A stretch of DNA of 64,000 nt, from NCBI RefSeq assembly GCF_016427535.1, contig NZ_JAELXV010000001.1, forward strand, positions 1,240,001 through 1,304,000, read 5' to 3'. The translations under genes were made by a program, and so were the position numbers. Shown here in pieces: positions 8,737 to 17,150 of the stretch. Under the pieces are notes generated by a model, which was not told the origin of the DNA, made no database searches, and was given only the letters and a program-made list of their open reading frames with translations. Position 1 is the stretch's first letter. Every line of letters starts with the position of its first letter. Source of the stretch: Hymenobacter sp. BT559 (GTDB lineage Bacteria; Bacteroidota; Bacteroidia; Cytophagales; Hymenobacteraceae).

Positions 8737-8915
8737 ACAAGGCAAATGCACCACCTAGGGCGCAAGTTGCAAAGATAACCCGGGCGGCGGGGTAGGGGTT
8801 TCACTAAATGTGGATGTGCTCAATATCTTTACGAGTATTGATATCATAAAAGAATACACCAATAAGGAACTTAGAATTGTGTGTTTAAGTGCTAATTAAC
8901 CATATTTTATAAATT

Positions 8916-9131
8916 ATGCAGGACATCCATGAAATCCTTGCTGCCTATAATCTGAATGCATTAGATATTCAGCGAATCACGACTGAAGCCAAAGCATCTT
9001 CTGTAGGTTCTGGAGTAAAAGGCGTAAGTCGAGGACTCCTCCAGCCTACATGGAATTTACTCGATGATATATCAAATGAAATTTGGTATTCGGAAACGGA
9101 AGTGTCTCATAAGATTCCTTTAGGATTTTAA
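8916..9131 (+). CDS. Hypothetical protein, first gene of an AT-rich pair
   Basis: 71 residues starting MQDIHEILAAYNLNALDIQ. I do not recognise a family. The protein has no signal or membrane segment and contains a glycine/serine-rich stretch (SSVGSGVKGVSRG) followed by a Trp-rich tail. The composition is markedly AT-rich against GC-rich neighbours on both sides, and codons ending in A or T dominate. Its stop is 9 bp before the start of the next gene, so they form a two-gene unit ending at a shared terminator. The pair looks horizontally acquired. A small toxin/immunity or effector/partner pair would fit, but nothing in the sequence proves it. Confidence 0.55.
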   Translation: MQDIHEILAAYNLNALDIQRITTEAKASSVGSGVKGVSRGLLQPTWNLLDDISNEIWYSETEVSHKIPLGF

Positions 9132-9140
9132 GCTTTTGAA

Positions 9141-9623
9141 ATGTTTTCGAGTTATTATCACTTCCTAGTTCCGTTCTACCATGGGATTCGTAATAGGGAA
9201 ATCTATTTAGTAGAGCATAAAGAAATTATTTGGAAACGTTTTATACAGTATCTATTAGCAGAAGCTTGTTACTCTGACCCGCTTAGCTACGTTCTATGGG
9301 TAGATTTTTTTGAGGATATAACTACTGTAAGAGAAACGTGGCAAGGATTGGTAAATAACTGTTCTACTAAGAAAGCTTTATTGCTTCTATTAGAAATAGC
9401 TGGACCTGTACCATTTGACTTAAAAGAAGTTTATTATAAAGCGTTACTTATGGATATAGGTAGTCATGAAGTTGTTTTTAACAGCTTATTGCATAGTGCT
9501 TTTGATGTGTATGGTCAGATTGATAGTAAGAAGGCTCAGCTAATCTTAGCTGAATTAAAAGTTGATATTAATAGTGAGAATTATAAACTGCTAAAGAAGA
9601 AGTTGCAGTTAATAGATAAATGA
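9141..9623 (+). CDS. Hypothetical protein, second gene of an AT-rich pair
   Basis: 160 residues starting MFSSYYHFLVPFYHG. No family recognised. It is predicted to be mostly alpha-helical, acidic and soluble, with aromatic-rich N-terminal helices and a charged lysine-rich end (KLLKKKLQLIDK). It looks superficially like the immunity proteins of polymorphic toxin loci, but that impression rests only on size and composition. It is AT-rich like its upstream partner and is closed by a bidirectional terminator shared with the convergent glycosidase gene. Confidence 0.6.
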   Translation: MFSSYYHFLVPFYHGIRNREIYLVEHKEIIWKRFIQYLLAEACYSDPLSYVLWVDFFEDITTVRETWQGLVNNCSTKKALLLLLEIAGPVPFDLKEVYYKALLMDIGSHEVVFNSLLHSAFDVYGQIDSKKAQLILAELKVDINSENYKLLKKKLQLIDK

Positions 9624-9631
9624 TATTCAAT

Positions 9632-9663
9632 AAAAAAGCCGCGATAAATACCACGGCTTTTTT
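9632..9663. terminator. Bidirectional terminator between the AT-rich pair and the GH2 gene
   Basis: AAAAAAGCCG (9632-9641) pairs with CGGCTTTTTT (9654-9663) around a 12-nt loop. A-run and T-run flank both sides, so it can end transcripts from either convergent gene. Confidence 0.85.
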
Positions 9664-9680
9664 ACTAAAGGTGTCAGTTA

Positions 9681-11522
9681 TTATTCCGGCTGCCCCGGCT
9701 CGGAGTGCAGCAGGCCAGCTGGCACGTCGAGCTCGCCCGAGTGGAAGCCGATGAGGCCGTTGCGCTCATCCTCGATGTTGGTGGCCTGGGTGTACACATC
9801 GCCCGCGATGGGGCGTTTGCGCAGCTCCTGCTTGAAGGCGCGGATGCTGTTGGTGCGGGCCTCTGCGTCGGCAGGGCCGCCGTAGTCGGGGAAGCCGAAG
9901 CCGCCCCACTCGCTCACCAGCAGCGGGCGCTGGCCGCGGTAGAAGTAGGGGTCGCCCACTACCAGCGGGAAGGCGGCGGTGCCCTCCATCTCGCCGTGGA
10001 TGAGGCGGTCGAGCAGCTCGCGCCAGCGCCCTAGGTCAGGGGTATAGAGGTGAGCTGTGAGCAGGTCCGACTTGAGCGAGCCCTGGTACGAGATGTGGTG
10101 CCAGCCGTCGTTGTCAATCACCAAGAACTGCGGGTGCGCTAGCTGCATAAAGTTGTACATCTGCACGATGTAGCGCTGGGTGGCTGGGTTGGTGGCAATA
10201 TCCTGGGCTCCCCAGTCTTCGTTGTAGAGGCTCCAGATAACGATGCTGGGGTGCGTTTCCATCAGCGAGAGCATGCGTAGCAGCTCGGCGCGGTGGTTTT
10301 CGCGGCTGCGGGGGGTGCTGCTGTGCGGGCTGGGCACTTCTACCCACAAAAGCAGCCCCAGCTCGTCGGCTAGGTTATAGATGCGGGGGTCGATGCCCGC
10401 GATGTGCACGCGCACCAGGTTGCAGCCTAGCTCCTTCATGGCGTGCATGTGGCGCTGCATCTCGGCGAAGGTGGCCGTGCCGGGCTGGTACAAGATGCCG
10501 TCGAGGTAGATGGGCTCGTTGTTGAGGTACACCTTACGGCCGCGCGCCTCAATCTTGCGCAGGCCGAAGCGTGCCTCAATCTGGGCCACATAGCCGGTGT
10601 TGTCGATGAGCTGGGCTACTAGGCGGTAGCGGTGCGGGTTTTCGGGGCACCACACTTCGGCGCCGGGTACCTCCATCGAAAAACGCTGCTGGTGCTGCCC
10701 AGCCGCCAGCCGCATCGGAAAGTCAGACGTGGCCAGCGGGGCCTCGCCCGGCGCGGCATCGGGCTCAAATATTTGCAGGCGCACCGTGTAATCAGCCGCG
10801 TCGTGGATGCGCAGCGTCAGGTTGAAGCGCACTAGGTTGTCTTCAATAGTGCTCACCACGCCCACCCGCGAGCGCAGGCGGTTGCGCTCCACGGTTTCGA
10901 GCCATACCGAGCGCACGGCCCCGGTGTAGGTCTGGTACCAGATGCCGCCGCGCTTATATACGTGCGACTCCTGCTTGCCGCGCGTAGTTTCGGCGTCCAT
11001 GGTGTCGGCAATGCGCACCGTGAGGCGGTTGACGAGGTGCAGCATCTCTTCAGGCAACTCGTAGGTAAACGAGGTGTATTCACCGAAGTGCACCGACTCG
11101 CCCTCGATAGTAGTGAGCAAGTGCCCATTGAGCCACACCCGCGTTTCGTAGCCGCAGGCCCCAAAGGTGAGCTGAAACAGCGTCCGGTTTTGGGTGGCTG
11201 ATACCTCGGGTAGGGGAAACTCGCGCTCGTACCAAGCCACTATCTTGTCTTGCCAGGCCGTGGGGCCCTCGGTGTGGGCGGCGGCCATGTGCTCTTCTAT
11301 CGAGCCGGGCCACTGGGCCGTGTGGCGGTAGTCGTAGCCCTGTTCCCACTCTTCGATGAGGCCGCTGTCGTCACGGTCTACCGCAAATTTCCAGGTGCCA
11401 TCGAGCAAAAAGTGCGTGCCCGGCCGCAGCACGGCCCGCGGTAGGGAATTATCGGTTTCGGCCGTGGAGTCGATGTCGGGCGGCGCCGACAGGCCGTAGT
11501 TGGATTGGGTGAGGTCGTCCAT
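9681..11522 (-). CDS. Glycoside hydrolase family 2 protein (beta-galactosidase/glucuronidase type)
   Basis: 613 residues with the three-part GH2 layout: an N-terminal jelly-roll sugar-binding domain (about 30-215, with WYEREFPLP and YETRVWLNGHLL), an immunoglobulin-like domain (about 215-325), and a TIM barrel. The acid/base Glu is in SLYNEDWG (about residue 435) and the nucleophile Glu in LLVSEWGGFG (about residue 537). No signal peptide is visible, so it is probably cytoplasmic, acting on an imported oligosaccharide. It is somewhat short, without the C-terminal extensions of large LacZ enzymes. Exact specificity cannot be told. It is convergent with the AT-rich pair and has no SusCD next to it. 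Confidence 0.9.
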   Translation of the reverse strand: MDDLTQSNYGLSAPPDIDSTAETDNSLPRAVLRPGTHFLLDGTWKFAVDRDDSGLIEEWEQGYDYRHTAQWPGSIEEHMAAAHTEGPTAWQDKIVAWYEREFPLPEVSATQNRTLFQLTFGACGYETRVWLNGHLLTTIEGESVHFGEYTSFTYELPEEMLHLVNRLTVRIADTMDAETTRGKQESHVYKRGGIWYQTYTGAVRSVWLETVERNRLRSRVGVVSTIEDNLVRFNLTLRIHDAADYTVRLQIFEPDAAPGEAPLATSDFPMRLAAGQHQQRFSMEVPGAEVWCPENPHRYRLVAQLIDNTGYVAQIEARFGLRKIEARGRKVYLNNEPIYLDGILYQPGTATFAEMQRHMHAMKELGCNLVRVHIAGIDPRIYNLADELGLLLWVEVPSPHSSTPRSRENHRAELLRMLSLMETHPSIVIWSLYNEDWGAQDIATNPATQRYIVQMYNFMQLAHPQFLVIDNDGWHHISYQGSLKSDLLTAHLYTPDLGRWRELLDRLIHGEMEGTAAFPLVVGDPYFYRGQRPLLVSEWGGFGFPDYGGPADAEARTNSIRAFKQELRKRPIAGDVYTQATNIEDERNGLIGFHSGELDVPAGLLHSEPGQPE

Positions 11523-11708
11523 TTAAGAGTATCGAAGCTGGAAGAAGGGAGGAAACGAGAAGTAACCCTAGGTAGTAACGCCAATAGGTACTGGAATGAT
11601 ACAGCCCTAGGTGCCGTTGCTACGCAGCACCCGGCTTAAATGCAAAACCCCGGCCAAGCGTGGCCAGGGTTAGCAAATGCCTGGTAAAGGCCGGCCTCGC
11701 GGAGCCGC

Positions 11709-12974
11709 CTAGGTCTTGAGTTTCTTCTTTTTCGCGGCCGGAAACAGCACATTGTTCAAAATGAGCCGATAGCCGGGCGAGGTAGGGTGCAGGGCCAGGT
11801 CAGTGGGTTCTTCGCCCACCATGTGCTGGTAGTCTTCCGGGTCGTGGCCGCCGTAGAAGGTCCAGGTGCCCTTGCCCAGCGAGCCGTGCATGTAGCGCAC
11901 CTCGCCGGTTTGCTTGGTTTCGCCCATTATCACCACGTCGGGCTTGATGAGGCTTTTGCGGAAGGCCGTGGTCTGGCCCATAAAGCCGTGGATGGTCTTC
12001 TCGTGGTTTTGGGTGAGCATGGTCGGCACGGGGTCGTACTTGGCCGAGAAGGTAAAGAGCTGGAAGTAATCGTTCTGCTCGTATAGCCCGCGCTCATAGG
12101 GCTGCATGTCGATGTTGGAGTACTCGTACTGCATCGGGTTCATGTACAGCTGAAAGTTCTGAAACGCCAGCGTGCGGTTGAAGTTGAGCTTGCTCTGGGC
12201 CGCCGGGTCGGCAGGGTCGCCGTCGTACATGCTTTCCACCATATCGACCCCTAGGCCGGCCAGCGCAATGTCGTAGGAGTCGGTGGCCGAGCACATGGCA
12301 AACATGAAACCGCCGCCCGCAATAAACTCCTGCATCTTCACGGCTTCGGCGGCCTTCATCTGGCTCACCTTGCCAAAGCCGTTGCGCTTGGCGGCGGCTT
12401 CGGCCTCGCGCTGCTGCTGCTGGTACCAGGGCGCGTAGCGGTAGGTTTGGTAAAACTTGCCGTACTCGCCCGTAAAATCTTCGTGGTGCAGGTGCAGCCA
12501 GTCGTACTTGGGCAGCACGCCGCTCAGCACCTCGTCGTCATAAATCTTATCGTAAGGAATTTCGGCGTAGGTGAGTACCATCGTCACGGCGTCGTCCCAG
12601 GGCTGCTTGCCCTTAGGCGTGTACACCGCTATTTTGGGCACCTTCTCCAGCTTCATCACGTCCATATTGGCGTTGGGGTCAGCTATTTCCGATAAAATGC
12701 TGGTGTACTGCGCCTCCGAAATAGTCTGAAACGAAATGCCGCGCACCGCCAGCTCACTTTCCACCGCTGGCTGTGCCTCCATCGCAAACGCGCCCCCTTT
12801 ATAATTGAGTAGCCAATCGACCTCTATCTGCTTGCTCAACGCCCAGTAGCACAGGCCGTAGGCCTTGAGGTGCTCCTTCTGTGTATTGTCCATCGGGATG
12901 AAAATATGGTTGGCGAACGCCGGCAGGGTAGGGGCGAGCAGCGCCAGCAGTAGGGCAAGACGTTTTAGAAACAT
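11709..12974 (-). CDS. Exported protein of the Bacteroidota 'asparagine synthetase B' family
   Basis: 421 residues from ATG 12974; the 10 codons upstream in frame precede a proper signal peptide (MFLKRLALLLALLAPTLPAFA). The mature protein begins NHIFIPMDNTQKEHLKAYG. This family is commonly labelled asparagine synthetase B in Bacteroidota, but I see neither an N-terminal Cys glutaminase nor a PP-loop ATP motif, and the export signal also argues against that activity. The central part (EFIAGGGFMFAMCSATDS) resembles a class-I glutamine-amidotransferase-like fold with a Cys in a nucleophile-elbow-like turn. Its true function is unknown. Confidence 0.75.
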   Translation of the reverse strand: MFLKRLALLLALLAPTLPAFANHIFIPMDNTQKEHLKAYGLCYWALSKQIEVDWLLNYKGGAFAMEAQPAVESELAVRGISFQTISEAQYTSILSEIADPNANMDVMKLEKVPKIAVYTPKGKQPWDDAVTMVLTYAEIPYDKIYDDEVLSGVLPKYDWLHLHHEDFTGEYGKFYQTYRYAPWYQQQQREAEAAAKRNGFGKVSQMKAAEAVKMQEFIAGGGFMFAMCSATDSYDIALAGLGVDMVESMYDGDPADPAAQSKLNFNRTLAFQNFQLYMNPMQYEYSNIDMQPYERGLYEQNDYFQLFTFSAKYDPVPTMLTQNHEKTIHGFMGQTTAFRKSLIKPDVVIMGETKQTGEVRYMHGSLGKGTWTFYGGHDPEDYQHMVGEEPTDLALHPTSPGYRLILNNVLFPAAKKKKLKT

Positions 12975-13128
12975 ACTTTTGAGGGCAGAAGACCAGCTGG
13001 GCAAACGAGCCCGCCGCTACCGTAGTTCAAGGTACGGGCGCCGGGCCATAACAACGCGACACCCCGCAGTAGCCACCTTACCTGCTTGCCCGCATCCCTA
13101 CTTCTCGCCTAGCCAGCCTGCCGCCGGC

Positions 13129-13169
13129 GGGCGTATCAGTTGAATCCTAAAAATCCGTTCGAATCTGCG
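13129..13169 (+). repeat. Left 41-bp inverted repeat abutting the permease start codon
   Basis: Matches the reverse complement of 14420-14460 at 38 of 41 positions. It ends at 13169, the base directly before the ATG of the permease gene. Its outer end is a GC-rich self-complementary segment (GCCGCCGGCGGG). Confidence 0.85.
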
Positions 13170-14417
13170 ATGAGTTTACTCGAAAACATCCGCGAAGCCC
13201 TGCGCTCCATCAAGGGTAATCTGCTGCGCACTATCCTCACCGCCCTCATCGTCAGCATCGGGCTTATGGCTCTGGTGGGAATTCTCACGGCCATCGACGC
13301 CATGCGCCACTCCCTAGGTGACACCTTTGCCAGCCTCGGGGCCAATGCCTTTGAAATGAAAGCCAAGGGCTACACCAACCGCTCGCGCCGTGGTGGCGTG
13401 CAGGGCAAGCAGTACCCGGCCATCACGTACCTGCAAGCCAGCCTCTATAAGAAGGAGCTGACCCAGCGCGAGCCCGCCGCCATTGTGGGTGTGTCGGCGC
13501 GCATCAGCGGAGCCACCGAAGCCAAAGCCAACGGCGAGAAAACCAACCCCAACATGGAAGTAGTGGCCGGCGACGAAAACTACCTGCGCATCCAGAGCTA
13601 CGCACTCGCCCAGGGCCGCACCTTTTCGCCCGCCGAGCTGCAAAACGGGGCCAACGTGGTTGTCATCGGCGAAGAAATTAAAGACAAGCTTTTTCCCAGC
13701 CAGAGCCCCGTTGGCCAGTATCTCTACGCGCTAGGTCGGCGGTTTCAGGTAGTGGGGCTGTTTGAGAAAAAAGGCAGCAACGCAGGCGGCGGCGGGGCCG
13801 ACCGCCTGCTGCTAGTGCCCCTCGAAACCGGCAACCAACTGCCCCGCCAGGGCGCCCTTACCTACGACGTAAAAACGGCTACTCCCAACGCCCAAAGCTT
13901 AAGCTACCTCCAAGACCAGGCCACCGGCGTGATGCGCGCCGTACGCCACGACCGCCTGGGCCAGGAAGACTCTTTCGAAGTCGAAAGCTCGGACTCCGCC
14001 TCCAAAACCCTCGATGAGCTAGCTGGCAAGATGCAGATGGGCGGCGGGCTGGTGGCCTTCATCACGCTGCTCGGGGCCAGCATCGCGCTCATGAATATTA
14101 TGCTAGTATCAGTAACCGAGCGCACCCGCGAAATCGGCATTCGCAAGGCCCTTGGTGCTACTTCGCGCCAGGTGCGCCAGCAGTTCCTGCTCGAGGCCAT
14201 CGTTATCTGCGTGCTCGGTGGCTCTCTTGGCATCCTGCTCGGCATTGCCATGGGTAATGGTGTAGCGCTGCTAGTAGGCAGTTCCTCCTTCCTAGTACCG
14301 TGGCTGTGGGTCGGCGTGGGACTGGCCATCTGCGTGTCGGTAGGGCTGATTGCGGGCTCTTACCCGGCTGGCAAAGCAGCGGCGCTCGACCCCATCGAAA
14401 GCCTGCGCTACGAATAG
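13170..14417 (+). CDS. ABC transporter permease (MacB/FtsX type)
   Basis: 415 residues from ATG 13170 (MSLLENIREALRSIKGN); a TTG 30 bp upstream is in frame but lies within the flanking repeat. Layout: one TM helix near residues 20-45, a periplasmic MacB-like domain, then three TM helices in the C-terminal FtsX domain, with the usual TEITREIGIRKALGAT-like motif present as TERTREIGIRKALGAT. The family works with a MacB-type ATPase to move or release lipoproteins or other substrates using mechanical force, but no ATPase gene is next to it. The gene sits exactly between two 41-bp inverted repeats, an unusual arrangement that may mark a mobilised or reorganised segment. Confidence 0.9.
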   Translation: MSLLENIREALRSIKGNLLRTILTALIVSIGLMALVGILTAIDAMRHSLGDTFASLGANAFEMKAKGYTNRSRRGGVQGKQYPAITYLQASLYKKELTQREPAAIVGVSARISGATEAKANGEKTNPNMEVVAGDENYLRIQSYALAQGRTFSPAELQNGANVVVIGEEIKDKLFPSQSPVGQYLYALGRRFQVVGLFEKKGSNAGGGGADRLLLVPLETGNQLPRQGALTYDVKTATPNAQSLSYLQDQATGVMRAVRHDRLGQEDSFEVESSDSASKTLDELAGKMQMGGGLVAFITLLGASIALMNIMLVSVTERTREIGIRKALGATSRQVRQQFLLEAIVICVLGGSLGILLGIAMGNGVALLVGSSSFLVPWLWVGVGLAICVSVGLIAGSYPAGKAAALDPIESLRYE

Positions 14418-14419
14418 AC

Positions 14420-14460
14420 CGCAGATTCGAACGGATTTTTAAGATTTAACGGATACGCCC
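14420..14460 (-). repeat. Right 41-bp inverted repeat after the permease stop codon
   Basis: Begins 2 bp after the TAG stop of the permease gene. It is the inverted counterpart of 13129-13169 (3 mismatches in 41). Just beyond, GCCCGGCTGCGCCGGGC (14457-14473) forms a small hairpin comparable to the GC-rich end of the left copy. Confidence 0.85.
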
Positions 14461-14482
14461 GGCTGCGCCGGGCTGATTAGTG

Positions 14483-14515
14483 AAGGCCGGCTGGATATTT
14501 TCCAGCCGGCCTTTT
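14483..14515 (+). terminator. Terminator hairpin downstream of the permease
   Basis: A 13-bp perfect stem AAGGCCGGCTGGA / TCCAGCCGGCCTT (14483-14495, 14501-14513) with a 5-nt loop, followed by TT. The A/T ends are short, so termination may be moderate. Confidence 0.75.
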
Positions 14516-14544
14516 ACATTTGTGGCAAAATAACATTTGGTATA

Positions 14545-15249
14545 ATGGCAGTTTCCTCCGTCGGGCAGCGGTTTTCGCAGCTTATCCAGCAGTTGGGCAT
14601 GAGTAAAAATGCTTTTGCGCTGTCGCTTGATAAAACAGCTACGGTTATACAACATTTGGTTGATGAGCGTAATAAGCCGGGTTTTGATCTTATGTGTAAG
14701 GTTTTTGAAGTATACCCAAATGTATCTAGGGATTGGTTGCTGTTAGGTAAGGGGCCTATGCTGCTGGATGGTGCTATGAGCCCTGAGCCGCCAGCAGTTT
14801 CAGAAGAAGCCGCCGGGCCTGTGTTGGCTAAGGCTACAGTGTTGCTCCAGTCTTCTGCTAGTCCAAGCTTTCCTGCGCCGCTTTTTGCAGTTTCGGCCGC
14901 CCGCCCAGCGCTTGCCGATGTGTCAGCCCCGCCTGCTGCCCCAGTAGCGCTTCCTGCTGCAGATGCCCCCGCCCGCGCTGACCAAGCCCACCAGCCGGTG
15001 CCTGTGGCCCCAAATCCGGCCCTAGGTGCCTCCTCTTCGCCTCCTCCGCCTGTAGCGCCTCTGCCGGCTCCGGGCGCAGTAGCCCCGGCTGCTCCGGTAG
15101 CTTCGCTTGATGCGGCGGCGCTTACTGCCGCTTTGCACGCCCAGTACTTGCAGCACCAGCTAGCCCTGGCTGAGCAGCGCAATCAACACCTACTAGAGCA
15201 ACAGCAACTCATGCAGCAAATGCTAGACCTCTTGCGCCGCCCCGCCTAA
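14545..15249 (+). CDS. HTH protein with Pro/Ala-rich linker and C-terminal coiled coil
   Basis: 234 residues. Residues 1 to about 70 look like a phage CI/XRE-type HTH domain (GMSKNAFALSLDKTATVIQHLV, then YPNVSRDWLLLGKGPML). A long linker rich in Ala and Pro (about 80-190) follows, then a Gln-rich coiled coil ending QMLDLLRRPA. Related small HTH proteins with a coiled-coil end lie at 21.1-24.6 kb. It is likely a DNA-binding regulator that oligomerises through its tail; its target is unknown. It has its own terminator about 80 bp downstream, and no partner gene follows it on this strand. Confidence 0.75.
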   Translation: MAVSSVGQRFSQLIQQLGMSKNAFALSLDKTATVIQHLVDERNKPGFDLMCKVFEVYPNVSRDWLLLGKGPMLLDGAMSPEPPAVSEEAAGPVLAKATVLLQSSASPSFPAPLFAVSAARPALADVSAPPAAPVALPAADAPARADQAHQPVPVAPNPALGASSSPPPPVAPLPAPGAVAPAAPVASLDAAALTAALHAQYLQHQLALAEQRNQHLLEQQQLMQQMLDLLRRPA

Positions 15250-15328
15250 GCTCTAGATTTAACGAATTTTGCGGATGACTCCTCGGCTTACTTCATTTAC
15301 CCGAATGCTAGACACCTAGGCGACGAAC

Positions 15329-15360
15329 AAAAAAAGGCAGCTCGTAAGCTGCCTTTTTTA
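15329..15360. terminator. Bidirectional terminator between the HTH gene and mtaB
   Basis: AAAAAAAGGCAGCT pairs with AGCTGCCTTTTTT around a CGTA loop. The flanking A- and T-runs serve both convergent genes. Confidence 0.88.
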
Positions 15361-15397
15361 CATCCACAAAATCCCATTAATTCGTCAAATCCGCGGT

Positions 15398-16741
15398 TTA
15401 GACAAGAATGCCGACTTCCTCGGCCTCCATCAGCCCTAGGGTATTTACTTGCGTGAGGCGTAGGGGGCGCACCTCGCCTACCAGCAGCGGGTCGTATTTG
15501 GCAGCTACCCGGATGTAGTTGGGCGTGTAGCCCTCCACCCGGCCGTCGGTTACATCGTCCTCAAACAGCACATTGGTTTCGAAACCTGCGTGCTGCTCGT
15601 AGAAAAAGCGTTTCTTTTTTTCCGATAAGCTGCGGAGTTGGGTGGTGCGCTCGGTGCGCACGCGCTCAGGCACGCGACCTTTCAGGGTTGGGGCCAGCGT
15701 ATTGGCCCGCTCCGAGTAAGGAAACACGTGCAGGTAGCTTACCGGCAGCTCGTTCAGGAAATGATAAGTCTCCAGAAAATCAGCCTCCGTCTCGCCCGGA
15801 AAGCCCACAATTACATCGACCCCAATACCAGCGTGTGGCATTAGCTCCTTGATGCGGGCCACGCGGTCGGCGTAAAGGGCGCGGCGGTAGCGGCGGCGCA
15901 TCAGGCCCAATATTTTATCCGAGCCGCTTTGCAAAGGCAGGTGGAAGTGCGGCATAAAGCGCCGTGATGCTGCCACGGTCTGGATAATCTCGTCGGTGAG
16001 CAGATTGGGCTCGCACGAGCTGATACGGAACCGCTGCATACCCTCGACCTCATCCAGCGCTTGCACCAGTTGCGTGAAGTTTTCGACGCGCTCGCGTTCG
16101 GGACCCTGTATGCCAAAATCTCCTAGGTTGACGCCCGTTAGCACGATTTCCTTTACTCCCTGCGCCGCGAGCGTTTCCACGCGCTCGACCACCGAAGCCA
16201 CGCTACCCGAGCGGCTGTGCCCGCGCGCCAACGGAATCGTGCAAAACGAGCACGAGTAGTCGCAGCCATCCTGCACCTTCAAAAAAGTTCGGGTGCGTTC
16301 GCCCAGCGACTGCGCCGGGTGAAACTCCGTCGCCTCCGAAATAGGCGAGGCAAATACCCGACCCGGTGCGCCTGCTGCTAATGTCAAGCTTTCCGTCTCG
16401 AGCTCGGTTAGAATTTCGGCCAGCCGAAATTTCTCGGCCGCGCCCAGCACGGCGCCTACGCCCGGAATCTCCGCAATTTCTTGGGGCTTGAGCTGGGCGT
16501 AGCAGCCCACAATAGCTACAAAGGCCTGCGGATTATATTTCAAGGCCTGCTGCACCACCTTCCGGCACTTGCGGTCGGCATGGTCGGTCACAGAGCAGGT
16601 ATTTACTACGTATAAGTCGGCGCCCTGCTCAAACTCGACGCGGCGCACGCCGCGCTCCTCGAATTGCCGCCCTAGGGCCGACGTTTCGGAGAAATTGAGC
16701 TTGCAGCCCAGCGTATAAAAGGCAACAGTTTGAGGATTCAT
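15398..16741 (-). CDS. mtaB: tRNA t6A37 methylthiotransferase MtaB
   Basis: 447 residues, normal length. The N-terminal UPF0004 domain carries the three cluster cysteines (YTLGCKLNFSE at about 10-20, VNTCSVTDHADRKCRK, and VGCYAQ). The radical SAM core has CDYSCSFCTIP near residue 160, holding the CxxxCxxC cluster, and a TRAM-like end follows. The enzyme converts N6-threonylcarbamoyladenosine at position 37 of tRNA to its 2-methylthio form, improving decoding of ANN codons. The GCKLN N-terminus and overall order distinguish it from MiaB and RimO. It stands alone with terminators around it, as a housekeeping gene. Confidence 0.95.
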   Translation of the reverse strand: MNPQTVAFYTLGCKLNFSETSALGRQFEERGVRRVEFEQGADLYVVNTCSVTDHADRKCRKVVQQALKYNPQAFVAIVGCYAQLKPQEIAEIPGVGAVLGAAEKFRLAEILTELETESLTLAAGAPGRVFASPISEATEFHPAQSLGERTRTFLKVQDGCDYSCSFCTIPLARGHSRSGSVASVVERVETLAAQGVKEIVLTGVNLGDFGIQGPERERVENFTQLVQALDEVEGMQRFRISSCEPNLLTDEIIQTVAASRRFMPHFHLPLQSGSDKILGLMRRRYRRALYADRVARIKELMPHAGIGVDVIVGFPGETEADFLETYHFLNELPVSYLHVFPYSERANTLAPTLKGRVPERVRTERTTQLRSLSEKKKRFFYEQHAGFETNVLFEDDVTDGRVEGYTPNYIRVAAKYDPLLVGEVRPLRLTQVNTLGLMEAEEVGILV

Positions 16742-17150
16742 AAGCCGACAAAGTTACGGCCGCGCCTCCATTGGGCGGCGGCCCTAAGTGCCTTTACCAA
16801 GCGTGCCGCGTTTAAAGAAGTTTCCGATGCACAGTAGCCTACCTGCTTGGCCACCAAGAGATGGGAAGTGATAACCTAGGAATGGCCACCCCAATCTTTC
16901 TGCCGCTTGCTTTAAATAGAAGAAAACGCTGCGAAGTGGTTTGGGAGAAGCTGCGCTGTATTTGATGGGCTGTCAAGTGAAAATTTACTTCATCTTTAAG
17001 GTTGAATGCCGTTTGCTTGACATTCAGAGTACTTCGCATAGAAATGAGCCTTATTAATTTGGTAAAGGTTCTTTTTTAAGGGTAATGCCAAGAAAATTGG
17101 CTTAGTAAGCGTACTTTTGCCCTGAAAACTGACACCCATTCTTCAATTTC
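16742..17150. other. Intergenic region upstream of glnN
   Basis: About 410 bp between the divergent mtaB and glnN genes, AT-rich from 16900 to 17130. No gene is convincing; a 66-codon minus frame (16839-17039) has no family look. It should hold the promoters of both neighbours. Confidence 0.6.
17112..17119 (+). promoter_or_regulatory. Possible Bacteroidota -7 box for glnN
   Basis: TACTTTTG matches the Bacteroidota -7 consensus TAnnTTTG, 31 bp before the glnN start. No well-spaced TTTG -33 element is present, only TTGG at 17097-17100, which is too close. Tentative. Confidence 0.35.

Noticed and set aside
11709..12974. True asparagine synthetase
   Set aside because: It has a signal peptide and lacks both the N-terminal glutaminase Cys and the ATP motif, so only the family label is kept.
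16839..17039. 66-codon minus-strand frame before glnN
   Set aside because: No family likeness and no supporting context; probably chance in AT-rich DNA.
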